A DNA stretch of 64,000 bases from Pseudeuparius sepicola. Taxonomy: Eukaryota; Arthropoda; Insecta; Coleoptera; Anthribidae. The stretch covers positions 27,255,278-27,319,277 of the forward strand of contig OY987302.1 in NCBI GenBank assembly GCA_963920635.1. The letters are read 5' to 3'. Numbering within the stretch: the first letter of the stretch is position 1; every line of letters starts with the position of its first letter. Below are positions 20,100-30,947 of this stretch, in pieces. Below the pieces are notes generated by a model, which saw nothing but the letters and a program-made list of their open reading frames with translations, did not search any database and was not told where the DNA came from. The position numbers were made by a program, and so were the translations under genes.

Positions 20100-20690
20100 C
20101 TATTTCAGGCCTACTTCTTCTTTGAGAATTGGTTTGGACCCATCCCACAATATCATATGATTGTTATTAAAAGAATGTTCACATATTTTTGACTTAGAAA
20201 TTTGATTTTGCCTGATATAATTTTTATGTTCTTTTAAACGAACGTTAAATGGCCTACAAGTCTCTCCACATTCACAAGGAATTTTATAAATGCAATTTTT
20301 GGAACTTTGTACCTCATTAAATGGTTTCGTTTTAACTAGCATCAATCTTAGTGTATTTTTGGTTTTAAATACTGTTCTGACATCAAAACGATTGCCTATG
20401 CGTTTTAGCTTATCTGATAGTCCAGGAATATAAGGAATAATTAAATTTACTGGTCGGTCCACCAGATTTATTTCTCTAATTCTATTAGCATTGTTATTTT
20501 GTTGGCAATCCTGAAAAACTTGCTCTACAATTTCAGTAGGATAACTATTCTTCTCAAGAACATATTTTATATGTTTAATTTCGCCCTGTATCGTTTTAGG
20601 AAAGCATTTTGAATATTCTAGGACTCTTTTTGTAATAATAATTTGTGGATTTTGAAGCAGAACTAACAATATGATTTTATTTACAGTGTA
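20100..20690 (-). pseudogene. Penelope-like element fragment, GIY-YIG endonuclease end
   Basis: A 189-codon open frame corresponds to the C-terminal part of a Penelope-like retroelement protein. It runs from a thumb/linker-like region (KIPxx not yet present; RFDVRTVFKTKNTLRLML near the middle) into a cysteine-containing GIY-YIG-type nuclease segment: NCIYKIPCECGETCRPFNVR, then LKEHK and CEHSFNNNHMILWD. In the family the YIG tripeptide sits between the CEC and GET parts. Here CECG joins ETCR directly, so those residues are missing and the nuclease should be inactive. No reverse transcriptase lies upstream; homology stops near 20690, which fits a 5'-truncated relic. Confidence 0.7.
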
Positions 20691-20964
20691 AAGACGCGGC
20701 GTGAAATTAGATCAAACACACGACATTTTGCGTGCAAAACATCTCGAAAAGTGGACAATTTTTACTGTTCGAAATTTATGCAAATAGGTAGATCATGACC
20801 TGGAGAAATACCTATTGGGTATATATATATTAAAAAAAATCTGCTGAAAATTTACTTAAATCTGGAAAACAAGTATCTAAATGACTAATTCCTAATCCAT
20901 ATACTCTCCAAGCAAGAACCCGAACCCGCTAATAATCCGTGCAATATACAGACACACTATATGA

Positions 20965-21245
20965 AGGAGGTGTTGTCGACCTCGGGATGATCAAGTTGTA
21001 AACCGGCCTTGACCTATTTCGCGTTCCGGCGCGAAGCCCGCTGCCGCCGGCGAGCTCGAAGTGCAAACAATCCGCCCGCCATGCTTCTCATTATTAACAG
21101 GAAATTTTAATTCGGCGCAGTGCGCTTCTCTCCTTGGCATTCGCCTCTTGATTTCGGAATTCGCCCCACTCCTTGAGGCGATAATTAATTCGGTCACGAC
21201 AAAGTCAGTTGCCCCAACTGTTTCATTGTTCGTGGGCAACTAATT
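20965..21245 (+). other. GC-rich conserved-looking block, copy A
   Basis: Aligned with 24555-24920 in the same orientation over the segments gtcgacc, caagttgtaaa, ggccttgacctat, cgcgaagc, tgcaaacaatccgcccgcc, gcttctcatta, ttttaattcggcgc and gataattaattcggtcac. About 60 bp present in copy B between caagttgtaaa and ggccttgacc are absent here. The short frames on both strands are not conserved as protein. It looks like duplicated non-coding DNA, perhaps regulatory, with several ATTA/TAATTA homeodomain-type cores. Confidence 0.6.
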
Positions 21246-22637
21246 TCACTATTTTGGATTTAGAATTCCAAACTAAAAATATTTTTTGTAGAAGCGGTTT
21301 TTAGCATTATAATATTATAGAGGATTTATAGAAATTTGAAGAAGAGAGGCTATATAATATTTTTAAGTATAACGATGTAAGATTAGCGAGTGTAAAAGTG
21401 TTTACAAGGAAAGCAATAGTGGGGAAGCACTCCAAATTAAGTAACTATCTATATACACGTGTTTCGTAGCAACGTGTGTATAACTGTAGAAAAAGAAATA
21501 TTCCTATTACTCGATTTACATCCACTCCACAGCACTGTGCTCTCTGTCGGAGGCTGGGGTCGTGGGTAAAAATCACCCATATATTAATTATTAGTAGGTG
21601 CAAGTACAGAAATACAGGTAACGGTATGGTATAATGCCAAAATACATTAAAAGGTAGCGTCTCTCTCCTGTATGACATATTATATGTGTTTCACAAAAGA
21701 ATATTTGTCATGCTGTACCTAATATTTTGTAGTTATTTATTAAATCACATAGGTACCAACATCAATATTGGTTTATAACCACTTAAGGTATAGTTTACAC
21801 TTGTTTGACAGTTGAACTTATTTTAAATAACTTGAAGACGATCAACTACATTTATTTAATAAGAATAATAACAATAAATATTGCCTAGTACTACTATGCG
21901 GTATTCCACAAGCTATAGGTTTATATCCGGAGTTCTAGGATCCCTTAGAGATTTAAAGAAATTGGAACGGACTTACTACTTGGGAGAACACATTCCGTGT
22001 TTAAATACTACTACTTAATACATTGGTACTCTAACTAGTTTTCAGCATCCAGGAATCAGAGCTCATCTCACAGAGATCAACCAAGGTGAGAAAGGTTTAT
22101 GCATGATGGACGTGGTCCACTTCTCCAAGTAGGTATAACGGAGGCATAACTAACTCGTCTTTAGATCGCTTTTAACGTGCGTTCGTTACCAAAGAGCCTA
22201 TAAAAAATAGTATTAGACCACTATCACAAACTCGACGGTTTTAGTTTACAAAAATCAATTACTTTTCACAAACACAATATGCTTCTTGCATGGAGCCTCA
22301 CGAAGAAGATGTTATTTGCTCTTCTGCCCCTGAAATTCTAATTAATGGTTATTCACCATAGTTTAGAAACGATGTCCACTCCACAGGGTATAGAAAATGA
22401 AGTTTATGAAAAAAGAACACACATTATTTGTTTTAAGAGTATTGGTTAGGTGCTTGGAAAAACAAATCATTTAATTTTAGAAGTAAAATCAGGAAATGAA
22501 TTAATGAATAATAATTATTTTAAGTGCTGGCATTATACTGAACATGGTACACTATTACACTAGTACCAACACTTTTAAAAATCTACATTCTAACTTACTA
22601 TAGGCAAGCATATATACACTGTATTATTATATTTAAA
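21246..22637. other. AT-rich, no gene
   Basis: No gene recognised. Near 21375 the string tgtaagattagcgagtgtaaa is related to the hairpin arms at 22650 and 22850, so part of this stretch belongs to the same repeat family. Confidence 0.5.
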
Positions 22638-23045
22638 ACTTATACAATAACAATGTAAGATTAGTGAGTATGAAATTATTTACAAGAAAAAGCATTTGTT
22701 GGTTCTCAAATCATGCCAATCTTTTTGTGATTTGGATAACGTTACCCCGTACTGGTGATTAACAAATAGCATGGAACACGTGTATAGGCGGTTACTACTT
22801 TTTTGTTCGTTTTGAGTTCTTGCCATTATCGCGTTTTCTTGTAAATACCTTAACACTCGCTAATATTATATTGTTATCGTTATTATATGTGCTAATTGAA
22901 GCTGAAAATGTGCTTTTGGCTCCTGCCTGGATTTTTATTTGTTGCTTCGCACATCATGCCTATCTTTTTGATTTGTCAAATAGCATGAAACACGAGTCTG
23001 GTTACTACTTTTTTGCTCATTCTATGATCGCTTCTTGTAAATTTT
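22638..23045. repeat. Inverted and tandem repeat cluster
   Basis: The arm near 22640-22690 (caatgtaagattagtgag, atttacaagaaaa) is repeated inverted near 22840-22885 (ttttcttgtaaatacc, cactcgctaatattatattg). The segment catgccaatctttttgtgat ... gcatggaacacg (22712-22810) recurs in direct orientation at about 22958-23025. The 78-codon frame here translates these repeats and is not a gene. Confidence 0.65.
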
Positions 23046-24554
23046 TAAGTTTTTAGATTGAAATTTAAGTAATACTCTCTTGTTGGAATTTCGTTGCCTT
23101 TGTTCATTCACGACGTTTAGATCAGTTGTGATCTACGGCCGTTTTGAAAAGAAATTATATTTCACTTGAAAACGACCAGAGCTTACACCTACCTACCTAT
23201 AATTCTATATTTTTTTCTTACAACCCTTACTAAATTTTTTGACTGACATTCAACACTAGATTACTGTTTATATATTTTTGTATGTTGTGAAATATAGTTT
23301 AGGAAATACTTATGTATTTGTCGCTTCCATAAACCGTGTTCATCGGTCTTTCTCGTATTAGAATTCTGGAAGATATTGCCAATTTTGCGAACAAAAGACG
23401 CTATTTCTAAATAAACCTGCTTAAACAATACCTTCAATTGCTCTTTAACAACAGGCTAGTACGATTAAAGTTTTAAAATGGATATGATGATTGCAATTGG
23501 GAACTAGATTCACCCCAGGTACCTACGAACCCATTGTTCAAGATACCCAAAATCTTAGAAATTTGAAAATATCATAAACTAGTTAAAGTTGTATCTAAAA
23601 TGGTGTGTCAGCTGATTCCATAGAACCCTTAGCTTTTTGTGATTCTATATCATAACCTTAACTATTCGAATTTGTACTGCAGTTCATACAGTTTATTAAG
23701 AAAGGTTGATTTCTATCCGCTATGTATGAAATAAATGTTGGTAAATTTTAAAAATAATAGTAAAATATACCCTTTTTAACAGCAATACAGTACTATTGCA
23801 GTCGCAAGAAAGGAAAATCTCATAGCATCAGCAACGGAAAAAATTGAACTACCATAATTTATTGCTAGATATTAGCTTATTAACTACAGTTTACTTACAT
23901 TATTTATTCCATTCCCGTAGAACAAGAACATAACAGAGAACGCCGATCGGGCGTATTTCCAATACACAACACCTCGCACAAAACTAGCAAATCACAATAA
24001 CATAAAAGTGAATTCCGAACAATCCGAAGAGACGACCCGACGGCATGATTTGTTAACGCGTTTATTTCGTTTTATTTTCTTAAAGTTGAAATAATAAATC
24101 GCAGACATGGCCAACAAAACAGGATAATGATAAACACAGAACGACAGATACGACAACTACTCGGGCAACCGGGACAAACGGGGCACTTCTTCTTCCAATC
24201 GAAATGAAAACGATTGTCCATTTGGCGTCAGTGCCGTGTCTTCATAGAGAGGGCATTTTAGGTGGGTAAATTAGAGAAAAATTTCGGCGAAATTATTAAG
24301 AAAAGTTGTTCAGAATGACCATCTCTCTTACCCAAAAAAAAAAGATGCCAGTTATTTCAGACTCACCCTGTATAAATAGGGAAGATTTTCGCGTAACAAC
24401 AGGCACTTCTCAAACTCGAATGTGTAGAAAAATTGGTTCGACAGCTTTCAAGAATCTTAGAAAACAATATTATTTCGAATGTTCTATCTATTTACCCTAC
24501 ATCGTGGACCACGACAAACATGTTTGTGAATTCCGGCTCGCAGAAACTACGTAG
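23046..24554. other. Non-coding, no feature
   Basis: No domain-bearing frame and no repeat terminus, apart from an isolated caccctgtata at about 24365 that resembles a mariner-type end. Confidence 0.55.
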
Positions 24555-24920
24555 CCAAAGCCGTCGACCCCGGCACGCTCAAGTTGTAAATTGGAAACTC
24601 GGTCGGAAATTAATGAATGAACAAGATAAAGCCCATTGCGCCATTAATGGCCTTGACCTATCTCGTCCGAGGTCGTCCCTGCGCGAAGCTCGACGCCGCA
24701 GGCGGGCCCGAACTGCAAACAATCCGCCCGCCTTGCTTCTCATTAGCCGGGAATTTTAATTCGGCGCGGCGCCGCCCGCCGCCTCTCACCTTGACATTCG
24801 CCCCTTAATTTCGGCGCTCGCTTCCTTCTGATTCTGGCGTCAGGCGGTGATAATTAATTCGGTCACTGGAGCACCGGCGGCGCCACTTTCCCCCATCGCA
24901 TGATTGTTCGAGGAAGGTTG
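24555..24920 (+). other. GC-rich conserved-looking block, copy B
   Basis: The longer of the two related blocks. Besides the segments shared with 20965-21245 it has aattaatgaatgaacaagat and cattgcgccattaatggcc, dense in ATTA cores, and a GC-rich core (ggcgcggcgccgcccgccgc). It ends with cgcatgattgttcgaggaag, also found in diverged form near 11880. Overlapping 60-108-codon frames are stop-poor because of GC content. Interpretation as a cis-regulatory duplicate is inference. Confidence 0.6.
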
Positions 24921-25288
24921 ACTAGGAACATACAAGTTGAAAGTTAAGACTCTGGTATTTTTACACAGTAGGTACTCTGTCAAATATTTTCAGACTCCCA
25001 CGTTTCCACTAACTTCGACTTAGCTTGAAGTATAACAGCTATATTGACATAATCTGCGACTGGGTTTCAAAGGACATTATTTTTATTAGTCCAATGTTCA
25101 AATGTCAATATTGAAGGATTGCCATTTATCTCAACTTAATTATTATTCCCTAGGCGTCTACCAATCTTCCTTGGCACTTGGCATGATTAGGACTGCCGCG
25201 TATAGCCAAATATGTGTTTTTTATAAATATAGCACGCGCGGCTCGTGAGTTATTGTAGAGGTGGGTCAAAATGTGGTGGATACCTAAA

Positions 25289-25675
25289 GCCTATCCAAGT
25301 TACAGCGGCAGTAGATATAAACAAAGTCACATGACTGATCATGACATGATTGCGATCGATTACCAGGGTCTGACTAATATGAGATTCCCAGTGGCTTGTA
25401 ATTCTGAACTAATTCTTTTAGAAGTTCTGAAAATTGTGTTTTTACCTTTCGTGGATCTTTATAAATTTAATTAAATTAAGTAGCAAATTAAATTTACAGA
25501 ATATACTGCTTGCGATCCGTTCTAAAATATGCAGGAAACTCGACTGAGGGAAGAGCCGGCCCTGTATTCTGCTCGCCGCGTAAACACTTGACATTTTATG
25601 ACGGCCAGACCAATAAGAGAATAGGTCACGTGGTGGCCAATCTTTTGATCCACTGCCTCTGTAACTTGGATAGAC
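25289..25675 (+). mobile_element. TIR element (MITE-like), copy 1
   Basis: Ends are inverted copies of ctatccaagttacag plus about 12 further bases (right end ctgcctctgtaacttggatag). The whole ~387-bp unit recurs in opposite orientation at 47581-47957, including cgatcgattaccagggtctg and gccggccctgtattctgctc with differences. No coding capacity; mobilised, if at all, by an unknown transposase. Confidence 0.8.
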
Positions 25676-28304
25676 TTTGTGCCGCAGGCGCTGGACTGCA
25701 CTCGAAAATTTTTTCGGAGTGATATCTACACACAAGCTAACTTTTACTTATTTTTTTATGTTTTTGACTTTAAATGGAGCAATTAAAAGATATATCCCTT
25801 GAGATATCCATTAGACAATTATTCTGAAAGATGATACCTTATATTGAGATAATGGGCACATTTCACGTTTTTTTTTCTGATAAGCTCAGACTAAAATATA
25901 CTTATGGCTTTTTTTTTTCAAATTTTTTTGAAGGCCCGTTTGGCCGAAAAAAAATAAAAATATCCACGGAGTGAGTATATAGGTACTTTTTGTGGGTCTG
26001 GCAACGCCGCAAAACGGTCAGGTTTAAATTTGAACAGCCCGCCCACCTTTCTGTCAAATCACAGCTGTGACCATTTATTGCGTTGGTTTGTTTTTGTTGG
26101 TTATTCCTTATTCGTTTGGCTAGCCATCGTTTACGTTTTGTTGTGAGTTACTGCTTAATATAAAAATGTTCAGCATGGAAGACGGCTTTGTTAACGCATT
26201 GTTTAGTTTTCATAATGAAAAATGAAAAAACTCTCAACACAAAGAACAAATTACCAACTATCGATGAGGTTAACTCCGACGACGTAAGACGTAAACAATC
26301 GAAATGACAGTGGTGCGATGTTGCCGGCTATTTTGTCGTCTACCTGGGAGGGTTTATTACTTTAAAATGTCCTATTTAAATTACATCATAAAACTATAAT
26401 TAAACTACAATCTGGTTATAATGGTGTGCCATATAATTAATACACCCCATCAGTTGTATACCTTTAGTAAAGTAAAGTAAATCTATTAATTTTTTTGGCC
26501 CGAACTTATGAAACTGATTGGTACAGGGTCCAGCTGACGTCAGCAGGACCCCGATTTTCAAATTTCAATTCTAATTTTTGGCCTAGTTAAAGATAATAAA
26601 AACACTCACCTTTTATGTACTTAGTTACTAGAAATCCTTGGTGTTTGGAGTTGCAAACAAATGCACCGCAGAATTTTACATAGTCAATAATTTTGCTAAA
26701 AATATAGCTATTTTGCTTTACTTTAGCATTACAGCACAGAATAAATAACTCGTTAGTCAGTGATTGTATAGTCTTTTATAGATTTACAGTAAGCATTATT
26801 TAATTGAGTTCTTATATCAATGCGTCCAAGGCTACCGAAATTCATAGCATTATTGCGAGCATTATTCATATAAGTAGTATGTATGGTAGAAAAAAAGTAC
26901 AAAACAAAGTACCTACAGGGAAAACAATAAAAAACGCGTTTTTACATTGCATTCACAAATCCAGTCAGAAATGTTGTACATAACTGGCTTAAAATACCTG
27001 TTAATTTCTTTCCTTCTGTCTGTTGTGGTTTGTTTTCGAACTAGAAGAGGTTCCTTTTATTTCTAAACATTTTTCATTAGTTAATGTGTCGCTTATTTTA
27101 GTAGGTTTTTCTTGCACGCAGTCCCTAAAGACCACAACTACAAACACTACACGATTGCACCGTCCACAAACGAAGTAATATCTGAATAGATCGCCAAGAA
27201 AAGAAAATTTCGAAAATTCGTGCACAGAAACACAAGACGAAACAATTAAAAAACGTAAATAACTTGAACCGAACTGTCAAAGCACGTGCCGAACCGCCCG
27301 AACCCTTTAGGTACATTTTCACGATGGTCTACTAAACTAAATGCATGCGACTCTACTTGTCTCTTTTCAGCTTCAGTACGGCCGCGTATGCTCTTTCTCA
27401 CTTACAATGCATTTATCCTTGTGGATTGCCGCATAATAACCCGTGAGGGCAATTTAAATTACGGCCAGGCGGGCAGCGGATAGGAATGAATTAGACATTA
27501 GACGTTAGTAATCTTGGCTCCATTAGTAATAATTGGGGGTTTTTGCATGAAAAAGTAATTGCATTTTTTAAAGATAGTTTATTATTAAACATGTAAAATT
27601 TGTTGAAATAAATTAGGTGGGTCAATGGCCAAATGACCTTATGGAGAAGCCGCGCCTGTGGGCCGTGTATACTCGCCCAGCGAGTCCATAGACAGGAAAA
27701 TTTCATGCAGTGCATGCGTGAATGTTTTTATTGCAATAAGTAATTGAATTCATTAGTTATAGTGTCAACTTGAACCTGATAGATTTGTTTAAAGAAATTC
27801 ATCGATCTCTAGTTTTGAGAAAGTGTAATATACTAAAACGGAAAAATCGATTCTTTCAGAATTCGGTCGCGTCTAACGAAACAATTTCAATTTAAGACTA
27901 ACTTGGAATCTCCACTTAAATGCAAATAAATATTAATTTAAATATCTTGATCTTTAAACTACAATAGTTTCTTTAATTTTAGGGCGCTACCCAACAAATT
28001 AAGTGTATTCGATTAACAAACTTTTTGAAATTAATTCAAAATATTGTTTTTATTTCAAAATACAGAAGGTATGTCAAATGAAAACAAAATTTTAAAGAAA
28101 TATTATGTGTACTGAATTTAAGATATAGTTTTCTCTAAACAGACAATAAATGAACAATAAACAATATACCGGGTGTCCAACATTAAAACTGTTTAAAACT
28201 ATTTTTTGTTTGAAAGGCCTTCAAATACCGGTTCTTTTGACCATCCTGTCATTTTCAAAATGCAAATCCAGGGCCGGCTGCGATTTTTTTATACCCCCGA
28301 TTTT
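25676..28304. other. Non-coding; one possible promoter-like stretch
   Basis: No gene recognised. About 25980-26345 is distinct from its surroundings. It has ggtctggcaacgccgc near the start and an inverted-like gttgccggc near 26320, and a short plus-strand frame beginning MFSMEDGFVNALFSFHNEK at 26166 after a TAATATAAAA stretch. It may be a small non-autonomous element. From 27000 to 27480 there is only mixed unique sequence. Confidence 0.4.
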
Positions 28305-29115
28305 CACTAAAACCATTTAGAGTTTTTTTATTTAAAATCTGAACACCCCAAAACCCCCATATACCAAATTTGAACAAAAAAATATACAGGGAGTTCCATT
28401 CTGTAGGGTGCCAAAGTTGGGCAAAATATTTTAAAGACATCTGGCGAGTCAAGTGTGCCATGGAATCCCTTCAAAACAGTTGAATGGTCAACAGGACCAC
28501 TCAAAATGTTTATGATGATTTACTACAAAAATATACTTACAGGATATTTTTCTCTGATCCATCTCAAAATTCTGAAATTTTATGAAACTTATACGGATCA
28601 AGAGTGCTCTGGAATCATTGAAAAAAATATTGGTACACACAAAAGTAATGTATTTCTTTACAAAATGCCAACTAACAAATAAAATCAATTAAATTTATTG
28701 GACCTTTCTCAACAAAGTCACTGTCTAAGATGATATATTTTCTATGCGTTTCCTGTTGTGGCACACCAGCCACCTTAACTGATATGGGCTTACTGACTGG
28801 CAGGCTTCTTTATTTTTTAGATTTAGTTCGTTTCTAGTGTATGGAGCGGTTTTGATATACTCGATTTTTGACCCGTATAAAAATCAGTAATTTGAGATGG
28901 CACAAATAAAAACACTCTATATATTTTGTATTGGACCCTTGCATACCTACACCTTGAGTGGTCCTATTGACCATTAAACTGTTTTGAGGCGATTCCGCGG
29001 CACACTTGCTCAACTTTGACACCCTGCAGAATGGATCTCCCTGTATATTTTTTATTCAAATTTGGTATATAGAAGTTTTGGGGTGTTCTGATTTTCTAGG
29101 TTTTAATAGAAGAAA
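28305..29115. mobile_element. Foldback element, ~0.8 kb
   Basis: Left arm about 28305-28503 and right arm about 28952-29115 are inverted copies. They share ctgaacaccccaaaac, tataccaaatttgaa, tatacagggag, ccattctg, agggtg and aggaccactcaa. The 75-codon and shorter frames inside are translations of the arms. It resembles a mariner-type foldback remnant. Confidence 0.7.
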
Positions 29116-29396
29116 ATTAGTAGGCAGTGACTGGGTAAAATATATGTTTCAGGTGATCTTTCAGTTTCAAGTTATTCATCTGGTTACATACAATGAGGCA
29201 CCTGTAATCTGTATACCACACACAATTCAATCGCAGTAGCGTATTTCCTTAAAGTGAGACTTCCATTAATTGAATGGCACTGCGATTACTTGTATTTAGT
29301 AAGAAATATTTTCGAAACAAAAACTTAATTTTTGATCTAAACATTCTACATTTCATATTTCATAAATAACTGATACTTGCAAATTGAGAGTTCATT

Positions 29397-29580
29397 TCTT
29401 TAATTTAAGAGTATCTCTAAATTTAAAACAAAAGATTATTTAGTACCATTTAAGGAACCTTTGATCTAAGAGTATACAATTGCAAACTCTTTAATTTAGG
29501 AGTATATCTCTAAATTTAAAACAAAAGATTATTTAGTACAAATTAAGGAATCTTTGATCTACGAGTATTATTTCACTAAA
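29397..29580. repeat. Tandem repeat, two units of ~93 bp
   Basis: ctctaaatttaaaacaaaag starts at 29415 and again at 29508. Each copy is followed by attatttagta and a variant of aaggaacctttgatctaaga. Confidence 0.85.
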
Positions 29581-30199
29581 TTATATATTACCTATTTAAA
29601 AGTACACACCTGGGAATAGTACCTAGTAATTAAAAAAATAGTACCTTGTAATTAAAACTAAAGCAATAAGATGTGTTTACCGAGAAGTAAATACTTTAAA
29701 ACAACAGTACCATATCTTCTTCTCTCATCTTAAAGAAACATAGTCATCGTTGCAATGCGCGTTTTAGTTTCATTTAAATACACCGTTGATTGAATTAAAT
29801 AAAGCGTATGTTTTCAAAGAATCTATAATTTAATTTCAAGGAAACAGGACATCGAGACATATGAAAGCCAATATTTCTTTAAATAAATGTAATTATATTT
29901 TCTTGAAATCGGCATTAAAATGTCCCAAAATCGTCATTAAAAGCACAGAAATCGTGCAATAATGTAGCCCATTATTGTACGATTTTTTCAATAAGTAGGC
30001 CTTGGCGAGATGTAAACATCAAACGTCAGACGCGGAGAAATCGCCCGTCAAAAGTGACCAAATATTCAAAACCCGGCCGATAAAGCGCAATCCTTCAGTA
30101 TACATATTTTAGTAAATTTTAAAATCAATATAGATTTGTTGTGTAGGCTGCACAAGAAGCAGCAGTTTGGTTTTTCTGTCAGAAGGTGCCGTACGTCAT

Positions 30200-30275
30200 T
30201 ATACTTGTCCTAGGTAGAGCGATCGGTAAAGTCAAGCAAAGCCGCGCGTAGTCGGTTCGTGGACGGGTGATCCCT
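30200..30275 (+). ncRNA. 5S rRNA-like segment (pseudogene or 5S-derived SINE head)
   Basis: gatcggtaaagtcaagcaaa, gccgcgcg, gtagtcggttcgtggacggg and tgatcc follow the order of the 5S rRNA internal promoter (GAAGTTAAGCA..GTCGGGC, then GGTTAGTACTTGGATGGGTGACC) with many substitutions. The 5' part of 5S is hardly recognisable and no T-run terminator follows at the right distance. A 5S-derived SINE (SINE3 type) or old 5S pseudogene is likely. Confidence 0.45.
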
Positions 30276-30332
30276 TATTATTATTTTCTTGCCTAATAAA
30301 ACTTTTTTTTTCCGATTTCAAGAAAAATATAA

Positions 30333-30454
30333 TATGTACCTCGGCACTGAAGTTCTTTTTATGACTCATGTGGTTTATTTGCCTCGGCCAGAGGCCTCAG
30401 CAACTAAACTCCACATGAGTCATAAAAAGTTGAACTTCAGTGCCTTGGTACATA
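30333..30454. repeat. Compact hairpin, 46-bp arms
   Basis: tatgtacctcggcactgaag and gttctttttatgactcatgtgg pair with their complement at 30409-30454 with few mismatches; the loop is ~30 nt. It could be a mini foldback element or a transcribed hairpin. Confidence 0.8.
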
Positions 30455-30532
30455 AATAACTATTAATTCAAGAGTATTCTTTTTGCGTGCAGTCATGTTT
30501 AACTGTCGAGATCGCCCCCTAATAGCTAAAAC

Positions 30533-30590
30533 GTTGGACCCACAAAAAATATACGCTAGGCGTAGCGTATATTTTCTGTGGTTGGACCCA
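30533..30590. repeat. 38-bp palindrome between 10-bp direct repeats
   Basis: gttggaccca at 30533-30542 and 30581-30590 flanks a near-perfect palindrome centred on gctaggcgtagc (arms acaaaaaatatacgct / agcgtatattttctgt). The layout is that of a tiny insertion with a target duplication. Confidence 0.75.
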
Positions 30591-30947
30591 CTAGGAACAT
30601 GTAATAATTTAAGGTATACCGAATTGTACCAACTTTGAGAAAAATCGGTCAAACTGTCAAAAATATGTATGGCTTAAAACTTGATTCGATGACTTCCTTC
30701 AAACCATAGACGCCTTAAATTTGAGTTGTGTGCCAAAAGTAAAAAAGTATTATCCTTTTTTTAAGTTGATCGTCGCCTACTACTGGTAATACTTTTGATA
30801 TGTTGTATAATGTATTCCTACTTGTTACTGTTACAAACAAAAATGCCGGTAGCCATCAAAACATCAAACATAAAAAACATAAAAATTGCGAGAAGACGCG
30901 GTCTCATTTATTCAATTTATTTACTTTTAAAAATATGGATATACCTA

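Noticed and set aside
28820..29239. Small frames at 28834-29022 and 29006-29239 as genes
   Set aside because: They translate foldback arms and have no domain.
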